From: Candidatus Heimdallarchaeota archaeon
Lineage (GTDB): Archaea > Asgardarchaeota > Heimdallarchaeia > JABLTI01
Assembly: GCA_019058275.1 (NCBI GenBank)
Contig: JAHLVW010000062.1
Coordinates: forward strand, 62,001-126,000
DNA length: 64,000 bases
Direction: 5' to 3'
Position numbers and translations under genes: made by a program
Part shown: piece by piece, positions 32,818 through 41,118 of the stretch
How positions within the stretch are numbered: position 1 is the stretch's first letter
Layout of the letters: every line of letters begins with the position of its first letter
Notes under the pieces: model-generated
Database searches by the model: none
What the model was told of the DNA's origin: nothing
What the model saw: only the letters and a program-made list of their open reading frames with translations

Positions 32818-34251
32818 ATGATTAAGAAAATAGTTTTTCTTGAACCGAAAACTGAAAAAAAGCATATATATTCTAAATTTGATCTCCCAAGACTCGGCAA
32901 TATTATTTTAGCAACCATTATGAAGAACAAGAACTGTGATGTTAAAGCTTATTTCTTGGAGGAAAGTGAAATTTACAGTCGATTTGATGGTAATCTTATG
33001 GTTGATTTGATGGCAATCTCAACAATTACTGCAACTGCATTAGTTTCATTCCGACTTGCTGATTACTTTAGATCGAAAGGAATCAAGGTTGTTATTGGAG
33101 GACCACATGTCACATTCAACCCAAAAGAAGCTTTAGAACACGCAGACTTTTGCATTATGGGAGAAGGGGAAAAATCTTTACCTATGCTTGTTGATGCTTT
33201 AAATAATCAAACATCATTAAAAGAGGTCCCAGGTTTAGCATGGAAAGATGATCATAAGGAAATTATTATTAATGAAATAGCCAAACCGATAGATAATTTA
33301 GATTCTATTCCTTATCCAGACTTTACCCTCCTTGACTCAGGTGGTAAAGTCAAGAGCATCGGTAGTGGTGGAAGGAAAGATATAATACCTATTCAAACTT
33401 CGAGAGGATGTCCTTTTGGATGCACATTTTGCTCAGTAACGCCAATGTTCGGAAGGAGATTTAGATATCGAAGCGTCCAGAATGTAATTGGAGAGCTGAA
33501 AAAGTATAATCCAAAAAAACACTCCATATTTTTTTACGATGATAATTTCACTTCAAGTGTAAAGAGAGCCAAAGAACTCCTAAGAGAAATGATTAGATTA
33601 GGACTAAATTTTAGATGGTCCACTCAGGTTAGGACGGATGTTGTTAAGGATCCAGAGCTCTTAGACCTTATGGTAAAAGCGGGTTGTAGGCTTCTTTATA
33701 TTGGCTTTGAATCGATCGATCCAGAAGCACTAAAAGAAATGAAGAAGCACCAATCTGTTGAAGAAATTAAATGGGCTATCAAGGAAATAAGAAAGAGGAG
33801 GATTCATGTCCATGGAATGTTTGTTTTTGGCTTTGATGTCGATACTCTCCAAACATTGCGGGCTACCGTAGATTTTACTATCAAAGAAAAGATTGATACT
33901 GTACAATTTCTCATTTTGACTCCGTTTCCGGGTACAGAATTCTATTCTAGAATGGAGGATGAAAACCGACTCATAGATTATCAATGGGATGAGTATGAGG
34001 GACATCACGTGAAGTTCCTTCCAAAGAAAATGTCAGTGTGGGAACTTCAACAAGCACAGATTGAAGCACATAGGCGCTTCTATACCATTAAACAAGTGAT
34101 TTTAAGATTGTTGAGAGGTCGTATCCAGGCTTTTTTTATTGGTATTTATGCCAACCAGCTCAATAGGAAATGGGTAAAATGGGAAAGTACATACTTAAAA
34201 GGGCTTAAAAGCTTTAATGGAATCAAGAAAATCTTAGCAGTGATGATCTAG
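32818..34251 (+). CDS. B12-binding radical SAM enzyme
   Basis: The 477-residue protein has an N-terminal cobalamin-binding-like Rossmann domain (residues 1-150, including VVIGGPHVTFNPKEALEHADFCIMGEGEKSLPMLVDAL). A radical SAM barrel follows with the 4Fe-4S ligands C198, C202 and C205 in RGCPFGCTFCSV. Later strands ILFYDDNFT, RWSTQVRTDVVKDPELLDLMVKAGCRLLYIGFES and FGFDVDTLQTLRATVDF are standard. Members methylate unreactive carbons or build cyclic products (BchE-like group). The substrate is unknown. A 15-codon frame (32774-32821) ends by overlapping the ATG in ATGA fashion and could couple translation. The 3' end overlaps the convergent secreted-protein gene by 29 bases. Confidence 0.88.
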   Translation: MIKKIVFLEPKTEKKHIYSKFDLPRLGNIILATIMKNKNCDVKAYFLEESEIYSRFDGNLMVDLMAISTITATALVSFRLADYFRSKGIKVVIGGPHVTFNPKEALEHADFCIMGEGEKSLPMLVDALNNQTSLKEVPGLAWKDDHKEIIINEIAKPIDNLDSIPYPDFTLLDSGGKVKSIGSGGRKDIIPIQTSRGCPFGCTFCSVTPMFGRRFRYRSVQNVIGELKKYNPKKHSIFFYDDNFTSSVKRAKELLREMIRLGLNFRWSTQVRTDVVKDPELLDLMVKAGCRLLYIGFESIDPEALKEMKKHQSVEEIKWAIKEIRKRRIHVHGMFVFGFDVDTLQTLRATVDFTIKEKIDTVQFLILTPFPGTEFYSRMEDENRLIDYQWDEYEGHHVKFLPKKMSVWELQQAQIEAHRRFYTIKQVILRLLRGRIQAFFIGIYANQLNRKWVKWESTYLKGLKSFNGIKKILAVMI

Positions 34252-34978
34252 AGAAACAAAAGTAAAGCTGACAATAAAAACAATAGCTTGAAAATAGAAA
34301 CCAATTAGCAAGTGTTATCTCATAGTATTCTATGTACCAGTCAAAAATCATGTTTCCGCCACTTTCAGCATAATTTCCTTCCATTGTTAAATCTTGGAAA
34401 CCTGTCTCAGTTTGTATTTCACTAATAGCAGATTCATCAGCAAGATTTTCAAAACCTTCAAAATAGTCAGTATCCCAGAAAGGTAGAATAATCAAACCAG
34501 TACCTTCTTCCACTGTATCTTCTATCAAGTTCCAAGCTATATTACCATAACCCTCAAATAATATTATAGGCTGGAGCATCTGAATTGCTAAACCAAAAGC
34601 ATCACCAAAAAGACTTGATTGGTAAGTTTCTGTATATAATCCAGATGTGATATTCCAGTCTACATTATTTGCTTCATCAACAGCTGTTATTTCAACTACC
34701 ACCTGTGTACCTGAAGAAAAAGAATGACCATCTAAAATGTACCCATCACCAGAGGCACTATTTGAATCAATTGTAACATCAATACTGGCAGTAATTATGT
34801 CATATGTATATGTCATACCTGAAGAAATTTGATAATCAGCTCTAACCATTATTGGTGTAAAAATCACAAAAATTATAATTAGACATAAAAAGAATTTCTT
34901 CAACAAATTTACTCTCCAAATAATTATAATATACAATATCTTATACAAAGAAAAAAGTAGTTGCGACAATATTAGCAT
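34223..34978 (-). CDS. Secreted protein of unknown function
   Basis: The 251-residue ORF contains a signal peptide, LLKKFFLCLIIIFVIFTPIMVRADYQ; the preceding 20 residues suggest that the true start is nearer this point (TTG or ATA-rich region near 34903). The mature part begins ISSGMTYTYDIITASIDVTID and is rich in acidic and aromatic residues (ILPFWDTDYFEGFENLADESA), as in Asgard and Thorarchaeal surface proteins of unknown role. The last 25 residues (WFLFSSYCFYCQLYFCFSRSSLLRFS) are odd. In the +1 frame the DNA encodes a smoother helix, LIGFYFQAIVFIVSFTFVSL, so a small frameshift near the end is possible. Confidence 0.5.
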   Translation of the reverse strand: MLILSQLLFSLYKILYIIIIWRVNLLKKFFLCLIIIFVIFTPIMVRADYQISSGMTYTYDIITASIDVTIDSNSASGDGYILDGHSFSSGTQVVVEITAVDEANNVDWNITSGLYTETYQSSLFGDAFGLAIQMLQPIILFEGYGNIAWNLIEDTVEEGTGLIILPFWDTDYFEGFENLADESAISEIQTETGFQDLTMEGNYAESGGNMIFDWYIEYYEITLANWFLFSSYCFYCQLYFCFSRSSLLRFS

Positions 34979-35075
34979 TTCATCAATTACTTAGCTATTT
35001 CATCTTAACTTGGACAAATTTTAATAAACATAATTGTAATACAAAAAAGAATATAATAAAACGAGTGGAAGAATA

Positions 35076-37199
35076 ATGGCTGTTGTGGTACCATTAACTC
35101 TAATTATAGCTTTAGTGATTGGTGTACTTTCAATAATAGTAGCTATAATTTTCAGTATATTAATATTAAGAGAAGATCCTGGGAACGAAAAAATGGTCGA
35201 AATTTCAGGATACATCGAAGATGGAGCCAAAAAATTTCTTTGGGTTCAATATCGAATATTGTCAATATTTGTACTAGTTTTATTCGTGGTTATCTTACTA
35301 TTTTTACCATCCGATTTAACATCAAATAATGTTCCAGTTATCAGTGGCGATATGAACTGGGAGCAAGCTATAGCTTACATTGTTGGATCCGTTGCTTCAA
35401 TGTTTGCAGGATGGTTAGGAATGATCATTGGTGTGAAAGCAAACACTCGTGCAGCTCAAGGTTGCACAAAAAGCATAGACAAAGGGTTTGATGTTGCTTT
35501 CTTTGGTGGATCTGTAATGGGCCTTGCTGTTGTAGGTTCAGCACTTATTGGAATATCAGTAATCTATTGGATATTTCAAACCCCAGCAGTTGTTTTGGGT
35601 TTCAGTTTTGGTGCCAGTACCATTGCATTATTTATGAAATGTGGTGGAGGAATTTACACAAAAACAGCAGATGTAGGTGCAGATTTGGTAGGAAAAGCAG
35701 AATATCAGTTGCCTGAAGATGATATTCGAAATCCTGCAACAATAGCTGATAATGTTGGTGATAACGTAGGTGACATTGCAGGAATGGGAAGTGATCTTTT
35801 TGATTCATATGTTGCATCAATACTGGCTGCAATGATTTTGGCTAATCTTCTAATGTCAGGTGCAAGTGACGCTGTAAGGGGCACTTTTATTATATTTCCT
35901 ATTATTTTATCCTCAGTAGGATTGATTGCTTCTCTAATCGGTATATTGTTGATAAAAGCATTGAAAACAAAAGATCCTGGAAAATTACTTAATTTTGGAA
36001 CTTACATTGCAACTTTTATCTTTGCTGCACTAGGTGCACTATTTGTTTGGATTATGATATTAACAACAGACGGAATTACCGATGCACAGATCGTAAGGAT
36101 GTGGAAGGATTATGCATGTGTGGTCATTGGTCTTCTGAGTGGTGTACTCATAGGGTGGACAAGTGATATCTTTACTAGAGATGATAAAGCTCCTACAAGA
36201 AATATTGCTCGGTCAGCTCAAGAAGGTGATGCAGTAGTTATTCTCTCAGGATTTGCTTATGGTATGTTGAGTGTTGTTCCACCAGCACTTGGAATAGCTG
36301 TAGCTATGTCTCTTTCTTATTTCCTTGATGGTGTGTTTGGTGTTGCTATGGCTGCTGTTGGTATGTTAGCAATCGTAGGAACTGTTGTTTCAAATGACGC
36401 TTATGGACCTATAGTTGATAATTCAAGAGCAATAGCTGAACAAGGAGGTCTAGGAGAAGAAGTTATTCGAATAGCTGATAAATTGGATTCTGCAGGAAAC
36501 ACTGCAAAAGCTATAACAAAAGGTTTCGCAATTGGTGCTGCAAATTTGGCAGTTTTTGCTTTACTGTTTTCTTATGCTGAAGATGTTGGTGTAGATTTTA
36601 CTATGGATCTATTGAATATGAACATCTTAATTGGAGCATTTCTGGGTGTAGTAGCTCCTGTACTATTCTCTGCATTGTTAATTTTAGCAGTTCAACGAAA
36701 TGCTGCAAAAATGGTTGATGAAATCAGAGATCAATTTGAAAATAATCTCAAAATACTGGAGGGTAAAGAACCTCCTAATTTCCATAGTACTATTGAAATT
36801 GCAACAAAAGGAGCTCTAAGAGAATTAATTCTTCCAAGCATAATATCAATCTCATTCCCAATTTTGGTTGGTGCTATTTTTGGTGTCGCTGCGTTGGGAG
36901 CCTTTTTAGTAGGAGCGATTCTCTCAGGTTTTGTTTTTGCAATATTTATGTCTAATGCAGGAGGAGCATGGGATAATGCTAAGAAATGGATAGAAGATGG
37001 TAATCTGGGAGGAAAAGGCACTGCTACTCATAAAGCATCGATCACTGGTGATACAGTTGGTGATCCATTTAAGGATACTGCTGGTCCAAGCATTAATACT
37101 CTACTAGTTGTTATGGTTCTTACTGCAACCATCTTTTTGGGCTTGCTTCTACTGATTAATGGTGGAGCAGGTTGGCTGGGTCAATTTCTAACTCCATAA
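35076..37199 (+). CDS. hppA: Membrane-bound proton-translocating pyrophosphatase, K+-independent type
   Basis: The 707-residue membrane protein couples hydrolysis of pyrophosphate to H+ export. The core substrate motifs are present: YTKTADVGADLVGKAEYQLPEDDIRNPATIADNVGDNVGDIAGMGSDLFDSYVAS near residues 195-250, then NDAYGPIVDNSRAIAE and the closing SNAGGAWDNAKKWIEDG...KASITGDTVGDPFKDTAGPSINTL. The K+ determinant reads GNTAKA with Lys at about residue 478; Lys at this place marks the K+-independent, H+-pumping subfamily. About 16 helices are expected. It stands alone and is followed by a long T-rich terminator stretch. Confidence in function is high. Confidence 0.95.
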   Translation: MAVVVPLTLIIALVIGVLSIIVAIIFSILILREDPGNEKMVEISGYIEDGAKKFLWVQYRILSIFVLVLFVVILLFLPSDLTSNNVPVISGDMNWEQAIAYIVGSVASMFAGWLGMIIGVKANTRAAQGCTKSIDKGFDVAFFGGSVMGLAVVGSALIGISVIYWIFQTPAVVLGFSFGASTIALFMKCGGGIYTKTADVGADLVGKAEYQLPEDDIRNPATIADNVGDNVGDIAGMGSDLFDSYVASILAAMILANLLMSGASDAVRGTFIIFPIILSSVGLIASLIGILLIKALKTKDPGKLLNFGTYIATFIFAALGALFVWIMILTTDGITDAQIVRMWKDYACVVIGLLSGVLIGWTSDIFTRDDKAPTRNIARSAQEGDAVVILSGFAYGMLSVVPPALGIAVAMSLSYFLDGVFGVAMAAVGMLAIVGTVVSNDAYGPIVDNSRAIAEQGGLGEEVIRIADKLDSAGNTAKAITKGFAIGAANLAVFALLFSYAEDVGVDFTMDLLNMNILIGAFLGVVAPVLFSALLILAVQRNAAKMVDEIRDQFENNLKILEGKEPPNFHSTIEIATKGALRELILPSIISISFPILVGAIFGVAALGAFLVGAILSGFVFAIFMSNAGGAWDNAKKWIEDGNLGGKGTATHKASITGDTVGDPFKDTAGPSINTLLVVMVLTATIFLGLLLLINGGAGWLGQFLTP

Positions 37200-37545
37200 T
37201 ATTATGGAAAGCTCAACCAAAATTTTTCTTTTTTTTAGCTTCTTCTTTTTTTGGATATATCATTTAATTAAGGCATAAAAGAATCAAAAGGGATCATGTA
37301 AACTTAAATGGAGAGAAATAATAAGAAAAAGGATTTTATTGATTTCTTCTTTACAAAAATTTTTTATAAAAACTTCTGATATATTGAGTAGAAGGATATT
37401 TGTTGCTAAAATTACATTGATTTAAACTAGGAATATAGTTTTACCTTGGAGGGGTATCTTTCAAAATTAAATTCTGCTTTAAATGTTAGCTTAAATCGTA
37501 AGTTAATCAGTAAACACTACATTAAATCTAGGAGATAGATATTTA
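37200..37545. other. 346-base intergenic region with poly-T terminator
   Basis: After hppA the + strand has long T runs (about 37223-37252) that fit an archaeal poly-U terminator. The rest is AT-rich with no ORF of note. The 37546 gene has GGAG about 10 bases before its ATG. A CCTTGGAGGGG patch near 37445 is unexplained and I see no RNA gene there. Confidence 0.45.
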
Positions 37546-38565
37546 ATGAGAGTTGGTATACCCAGAGCATTGATGTATTATAAATTCGCAGACATGTGGG
37601 TAACATTTTTTCAAGAATTAGGTGCAGAAGTTATTATTTCTCCCAAAACAACAAAGAAGATAAAACAAGAGGCTGTAAATATAGCACCTAATGAGGATTG
37701 CTATTCTACAAAACTGTATTATGGTCATGTAATGGCCATTAAAGATCAAGTTGATTATCTTTTCATACCTAGATATGGTGCAAGCGATAAAAGGTATGTT
37801 GGTTGTCCGAAATTTATTGGCTTGGCTGAAGTTTTAAGATCTATGTTTCCTAACTTGCCACCAATAATTATGCCACATTATAATACTGCTAAAGGTAGAG
37901 ATGGAAAATTAAGCTTCTTCTTCAAAGCTATGAAAATAGGATCAATGTTTACAAAAAATCCCTTTAAGAAAATCAGAGCTCTTCGTTTAGCTTTGAAAAA
38001 ACACAATCAACACAAAAAGGATTTGGTAATTGATGAAAAGACCCTTTACAAATGGGAGCAATCAGAATTATTCTTGAATGATCCACCAAATTCTAATCAT
38101 GGTAAGAGACAGTTAAAAATAGCATTAGTTGGTCATTCTTATGTGTTAAATGATCCTTATGCATCGTTAGATATTCGTACAATATTAAAAGAACAAGAAG
38201 TGGACATAATTACCTCTGAACAAATGCCTAGAGAATTAATTGAAAAACAAATGGACAAACAGAATTTCCAACTATATTTTTACTATGAAAGAGAAATTTT
38301 AGGAACAATAATGCATTTCCTAGAGAGCAAGACTGTTGATGGAATAATCCATATTATGGTTTTTAGCTGTGGACCAGATTCCATAGCTGGAGAAATGGCT
38401 GCAAGATTTTCAAATAGAAATCCTGCGGTTCCTTTACTTCAATTAGTTTTTGATGAATTAACAGCAGAAACTGGATTGAAAACAAGGATTGAAGCATTCA
38501 TAGACATGCTGAGAAGAAGTATAGATGCGCAGATAACATTCCAAACTACAAAAGTGCATGTCTAA
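37546..38565 (+). CDS. DUF2229 / 2-hydroxyacyl-CoA dehydratase-like subunit A
   Basis: The 339-residue protein starts MRVGIPRALMYYKFADMWVTFFQELGAEVIISPKT and continues with APNEDCYSTKLYYGHVMAI and DYLFIPRYGASDKRYVGCPKF. This is the DUF2229 / HgdB-like fold found in 2-hydroxyacyl-CoA dehydratases and double-cubane proteins. Cysteines in EDCYSTK, VGCPK and FSCGPDS are the likely cluster ligands. The C-terminal PLLQLVFDELTAETGLKTRIEAFIDML motif is shared with the next gene. With the activase at 39743 it forms a three-gene operon. Such systems use ATP to drive very low-potential electron transfer to a substrate. The substrate here is unknown. Start ATG has GGAG about 10 bases upstream. Confidence 0.8.
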   Translation: MRVGIPRALMYYKFADMWVTFFQELGAEVIISPKTTKKIKQEAVNIAPNEDCYSTKLYYGHVMAIKDQVDYLFIPRYGASDKRYVGCPKFIGLAEVLRSMFPNLPPIIMPHYNTAKGRDGKLSFFFKAMKIGSMFTKNPFKKIRALRLALKKHNQHKKDLVIDEKTLYKWEQSELFLNDPPNSNHGKRQLKIALVGHSYVLNDPYASLDIRTILKEQEVDIITSEQMPRELIEKQMDKQNFQLYFYYEREILGTIMHFLESKTVDGIIHIMVFSCGPDSIAGEMAARFSNRNPAVPLLQLVFDELTAETGLKTRIEAFIDMLRRSIDAQITFQTTKVHV

Positions 38566-38622
38566 ATGGAGGAAAATATTTAATCAAATAAAAACAAGAG
38601 AAATACCCAAGGGAGCATCACT

Positions 38623-39720
38623 ATGTCAATTTCATTTCCACATGTCGGAAGTTTTACTTATGTAATGGAATCTATAGTTCGAGAGATGGGTAGAACGGAT
38701 GTAGTAGTTCCAAACAAACCTACAAACAAAACTAAGCAGCTTGGTTCTCGTCATTCACCTGAATGGATCTGTACTCCATTCAAAATGCTTTTTGGATCCT
38801 TCATTGAGGTATTAGAACGCGGTGCATATGAATTAGTAGGAACCTTGTTTATTGATTATTGTAGATTGGGTTACTATACACCTATTTATGAACTAATCTT
38901 AGAGGATTTGGGTTATGATTTTGAATTTCTATACTTGAATTTTGATAACCCTATTGGTTTCATACAAGAGATGAAAAGGCGTACAGAGGGACTAACATAT
39001 CTACAAACATTTAGAGCATTCCAAATTGGGTGGATAAAAAATCGATACATAGACATCGCAGATAAATGTCTTTACAGCTATCAAGCTGTTGAACTAGAAA
39101 AGGGTGTATCACAAAGAGTTGCTGAAAAAGCTTATAGATTAATTGTGGAAACCAGGGGAATGAGAAACATCAGAAAATTGAGAAAGATTATTCCAAAGAT
39201 GTTTGAAGATGAAGTAGAAATCGATAAGAAAGCTGATCCACTGAAAGTAGTAGTTCTTGGAGAATTATACGCAGTAGTAGAACCATCAATCAATCTAGAT
39301 GTTATGACTAAATTAAATGAACTTGGAGTGATTTCTCATACTCCTATCACATTTTGCAGATGGATAGATATCGGATCAAGAGCAAATCCATTCAAAAGAC
39401 CTAGTTTTAAGACTGCAGTTAAAAAAGCAAAACCTTATGTAGAATATAGACTTGGTGGAAAAACGCAGGAATCTATAGGTTATTCAATCATGTATAAGGA
39501 AAAAGGTTGGGATGGTGTTATTCATCTTTATCCCTTTACATGTATGCCTGAAATCATTTCTCGAAGTATAATACCTCAAATTAGTCGTGAATATGAAATA
39601 CCAATTCTCTCACTAGTATTAGATGAGCATACTGGTGAAACGGGATTAAAAACTAGATTAGAAGCGTTTATTGATTTAATAGAACGCAAAAGGAAAGTCA
39701 ATGGTGATAACATAAAATGA
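38623..39720 (+). CDS. DUF2229 / 2-hydroxyacyl-CoA dehydratase-like subunit B
   Basis: The 365-residue protein is a paralogue of the previous gene product. It begins SISFPHVGSFTYVMESIVREMGRTDVVVPNKPT and shows SPEWICTPFKMLFG (cf. EDCYSTKLYYG), VGTLFIDYCRLGYY, HLYPFTCMPE and the shared end PILSLVLDEHTGETGLKTRLEAFIDLIE. The conserved Cys positions match subunit A, so an A-B heterodimer holding one or two Fe-S clusters is likely. It is preceded by GGGAG and starts 57 bases after subunit A; the activase gene follows 22 bases later. By family, the partner receives electrons from the activase. Confidence 0.8.
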   Translation: MSISFPHVGSFTYVMESIVREMGRTDVVVPNKPTNKTKQLGSRHSPEWICTPFKMLFGSFIEVLERGAYELVGTLFIDYCRLGYYTPIYELILEDLGYDFEFLYLNFDNPIGFIQEMKRRTEGLTYLQTFRAFQIGWIKNRYIDIADKCLYSYQAVELEKGVSQRVAEKAYRLIVETRGMRNIRKLRKIIPKMFEDEVEIDKKADPLKVVVLGELYAVVEPSINLDVMTKLNELGVISHTPITFCRWIDIGSRANPFKRPSFKTAVKKAKPYVEYRLGGKTQESIGYSIMYKEKGWDGVIHLYPFTCMPEIISRSIIPQISREYEIPILSLVLDEHTGETGLKTRLEAFIDLIERKRKVNGDNIK

Positions 39721-39742
39721 AATTTATGTAAGGTGTTAGAAA

Positions 39743-40717
39743 ATGAAAAATAAAGTAGACAAGTATTTTCTGGGAGTTGATGTTGGCTCAATTAGCACAA
39801 ATCTAGCTGTGATAAATAATTCAAAAGAACTAATCGAATCAGTTTATATTAGAACAGAGGGCAAACCAGTCAATTCTATTCAAAAAGGCATTAAATTGAT
39901 GAAGGAAAAAATCGATAATGGGATAGAAATATCAGGTGCTGGATCAACTGGTAGTGCGAGACAATTAACCGGAGTGATAATTAGTGCTGATATTGTCAAG
40001 AATGAAATAACTGCTCACGCTTTAGCTTCTTTGCATTATAATCCAGAAATACAAACTGTAATTGAAATCGGAGGGCAAGATAGCAAAATAATAATCATAA
40101 GAAATGGTGTTGCTGTGGATTTCGCGATGAATACAGTCTGTGCAGCAGGAACTGGTTCATTTTTAGATATGCAAGCCTCACGACTGGATATACCAATTGA
40201 ACAATTTGGTTGTTTGGCATGTAAATCAAATAATGCTGTTTCTATTGCTGGACGTTGTACAGTTTTTGCAGAAAGTGACATGATACACAAACAACAATTG
40301 GGTCATTCAACTGAAGATATAATTAAAGGTTTGTGTGAAGCATTAGCTCGAAATTATCTTAACAATGTTGGTAAAGGAAAGGATATTTTACCACCTATTA
40401 TGTTCCAAGGTGGAGTGGCTGCGAACGAAGGAATGAAGGAAGCATTTGAAAAATATCTTGGGCATAAGGTAATAATTCCAGAATATTATGACGTTATGGG
40501 TGCTATTGGTGCAGCAATTTTGGCTCAAGAAGAGATTATTAAACGTCCAAGAAAAACAAAATTTGTTGGATGGAATTTACCAGATTTGGATTTTAAAACA
40601 GTTGGTTTTGAGTGTAGTGACTGTTCTAATGCTTGCGAAATTGTTGAAATAATGAAGAATGGTGATGTTATAGCAAGATGGGGTAGCAGATGTGGTAAAA
40701 GAAACATGATTGATTAG
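39743..40717 (+). CDS. BadF/BcrA/HgdC-type ATP-dependent activase
   Basis: The 324-residue protein has the ASKHA ATPase fold. Phosphate-1 is YFLGVDVGSISTNLAVI (residues 7-23), phosphate-2 is QTVIEIGGQDSKIIII, and the cluster-binding core is NTVCAAGTGSFLDMQASRL followed by SIAGRCTVFAESDMIHKQQLGH. The Cys in VCAAGTG and the RCTVFAESD Cys hold the 4Fe-4S cluster bridging a homodimer in HgdC. The C-terminus carries an extra Cys-rich end, CSDCSNACEIVEIMKNGDVIARWGSRCGK, as in longer activase fusions. It injects low-potential electrons into the two DUF2229 proteins encoded upstream in the same operon. Confidence 0.88.
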   Translation: MKNKVDKYFLGVDVGSISTNLAVINNSKELIESVYIRTEGKPVNSIQKGIKLMKEKIDNGIEISGAGSTGSARQLTGVIISADIVKNEITAHALASLHYNPEIQTVIEIGGQDSKIIIIRNGVAVDFAMNTVCAAGTGSFLDMQASRLDIPIEQFGCLACKSNNAVSIAGRCTVFAESDMIHKQQLGHSTEDIIKGLCEALARNYLNNVGKGKDILPPIMFQGGVAANEGMKEAFEKYLGHKVIIPEYYDVMGAIGAAILAQEEIIKRPRKTKFVGWNLPDLDFKTVGFECSDCSNACEIVEIMKNGDVIARWGSRCGKRNMID

Positions 40718-40790
40718 TTTCGAATGCTAAAAATACTTAATGTGTACTGGAAGAAATTCAAATAAATACCAGTACCTGTAAAAAGAACTG

Positions 40791-41048
40791 GTGTTATTTA
40801 TTATTTTAATTCGTCAACTTAGTACAATAAAAAGTGAACCAGTAACTAATTATGGTTCAACAAAAACAAATATTCAATGGCTTATTAGCAAAGAACAAGG
40901 AGCTCCAAGATTTGCTATGAGACTTTTCACTTTAAAACCTGGGGCAAATATAGGCATTCATAGTCATCCAGAAGAACATGAAATCTATATCGTACAAGGT
41001 GAATGTGCTCTTATCTCTGAGGATGGAACAAGAATATATTATTTTTAA
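40791..41048 (+). pseudogene. Cupin gene, 5' half
   Basis: The frame encodes SEPVTNYGSTKTNIQWLISKEQGAPRFAMRLFTLKPGANIGIHSHPEEHEIYIVQGECALISEDGTR, the first cupin motif with its metal-binding His-x-His...Glu, then stops after four unrelated residues (IYYF). The second motif (the P-D-x-x-H-x-x-x-N part) is missing. The GTG start adds a poor N-terminus; the family start would be near the ATA in ACAATAAAAAGTGAA, perhaps a lost ATG. A terminator hairpin follows directly. The missing half has a divergent counterpart at 47.2 kb, across the ABC cassette. Confidence 0.7.
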
Positions 41049-41066
41049 GCTATATTTATCTTAAGG

Positions 41067-41096
41067 GAAGAATAATAAAGTATTCTTCTTTTTTTT
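41067..41096 (+). terminator. Stem-loop with T8 tail
   Basis: GAAGAATA-ataaag-TATTCTTC is a perfect 8-bp stem with a 6-base loop, followed by eight T residues. It ends transcription from the truncated cupin before the ABC cassette. Confidence 0.6.
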
Positions 41097-41118
41097 AAAA
41101 TGAATGGTGATTTAATAG

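Noticed and set aside
35632-35832. Minus-strand ORF in the pyrophosphatase gene
   Set aside because: His/Leu/Gln-rich shadow of a highly conserved region.
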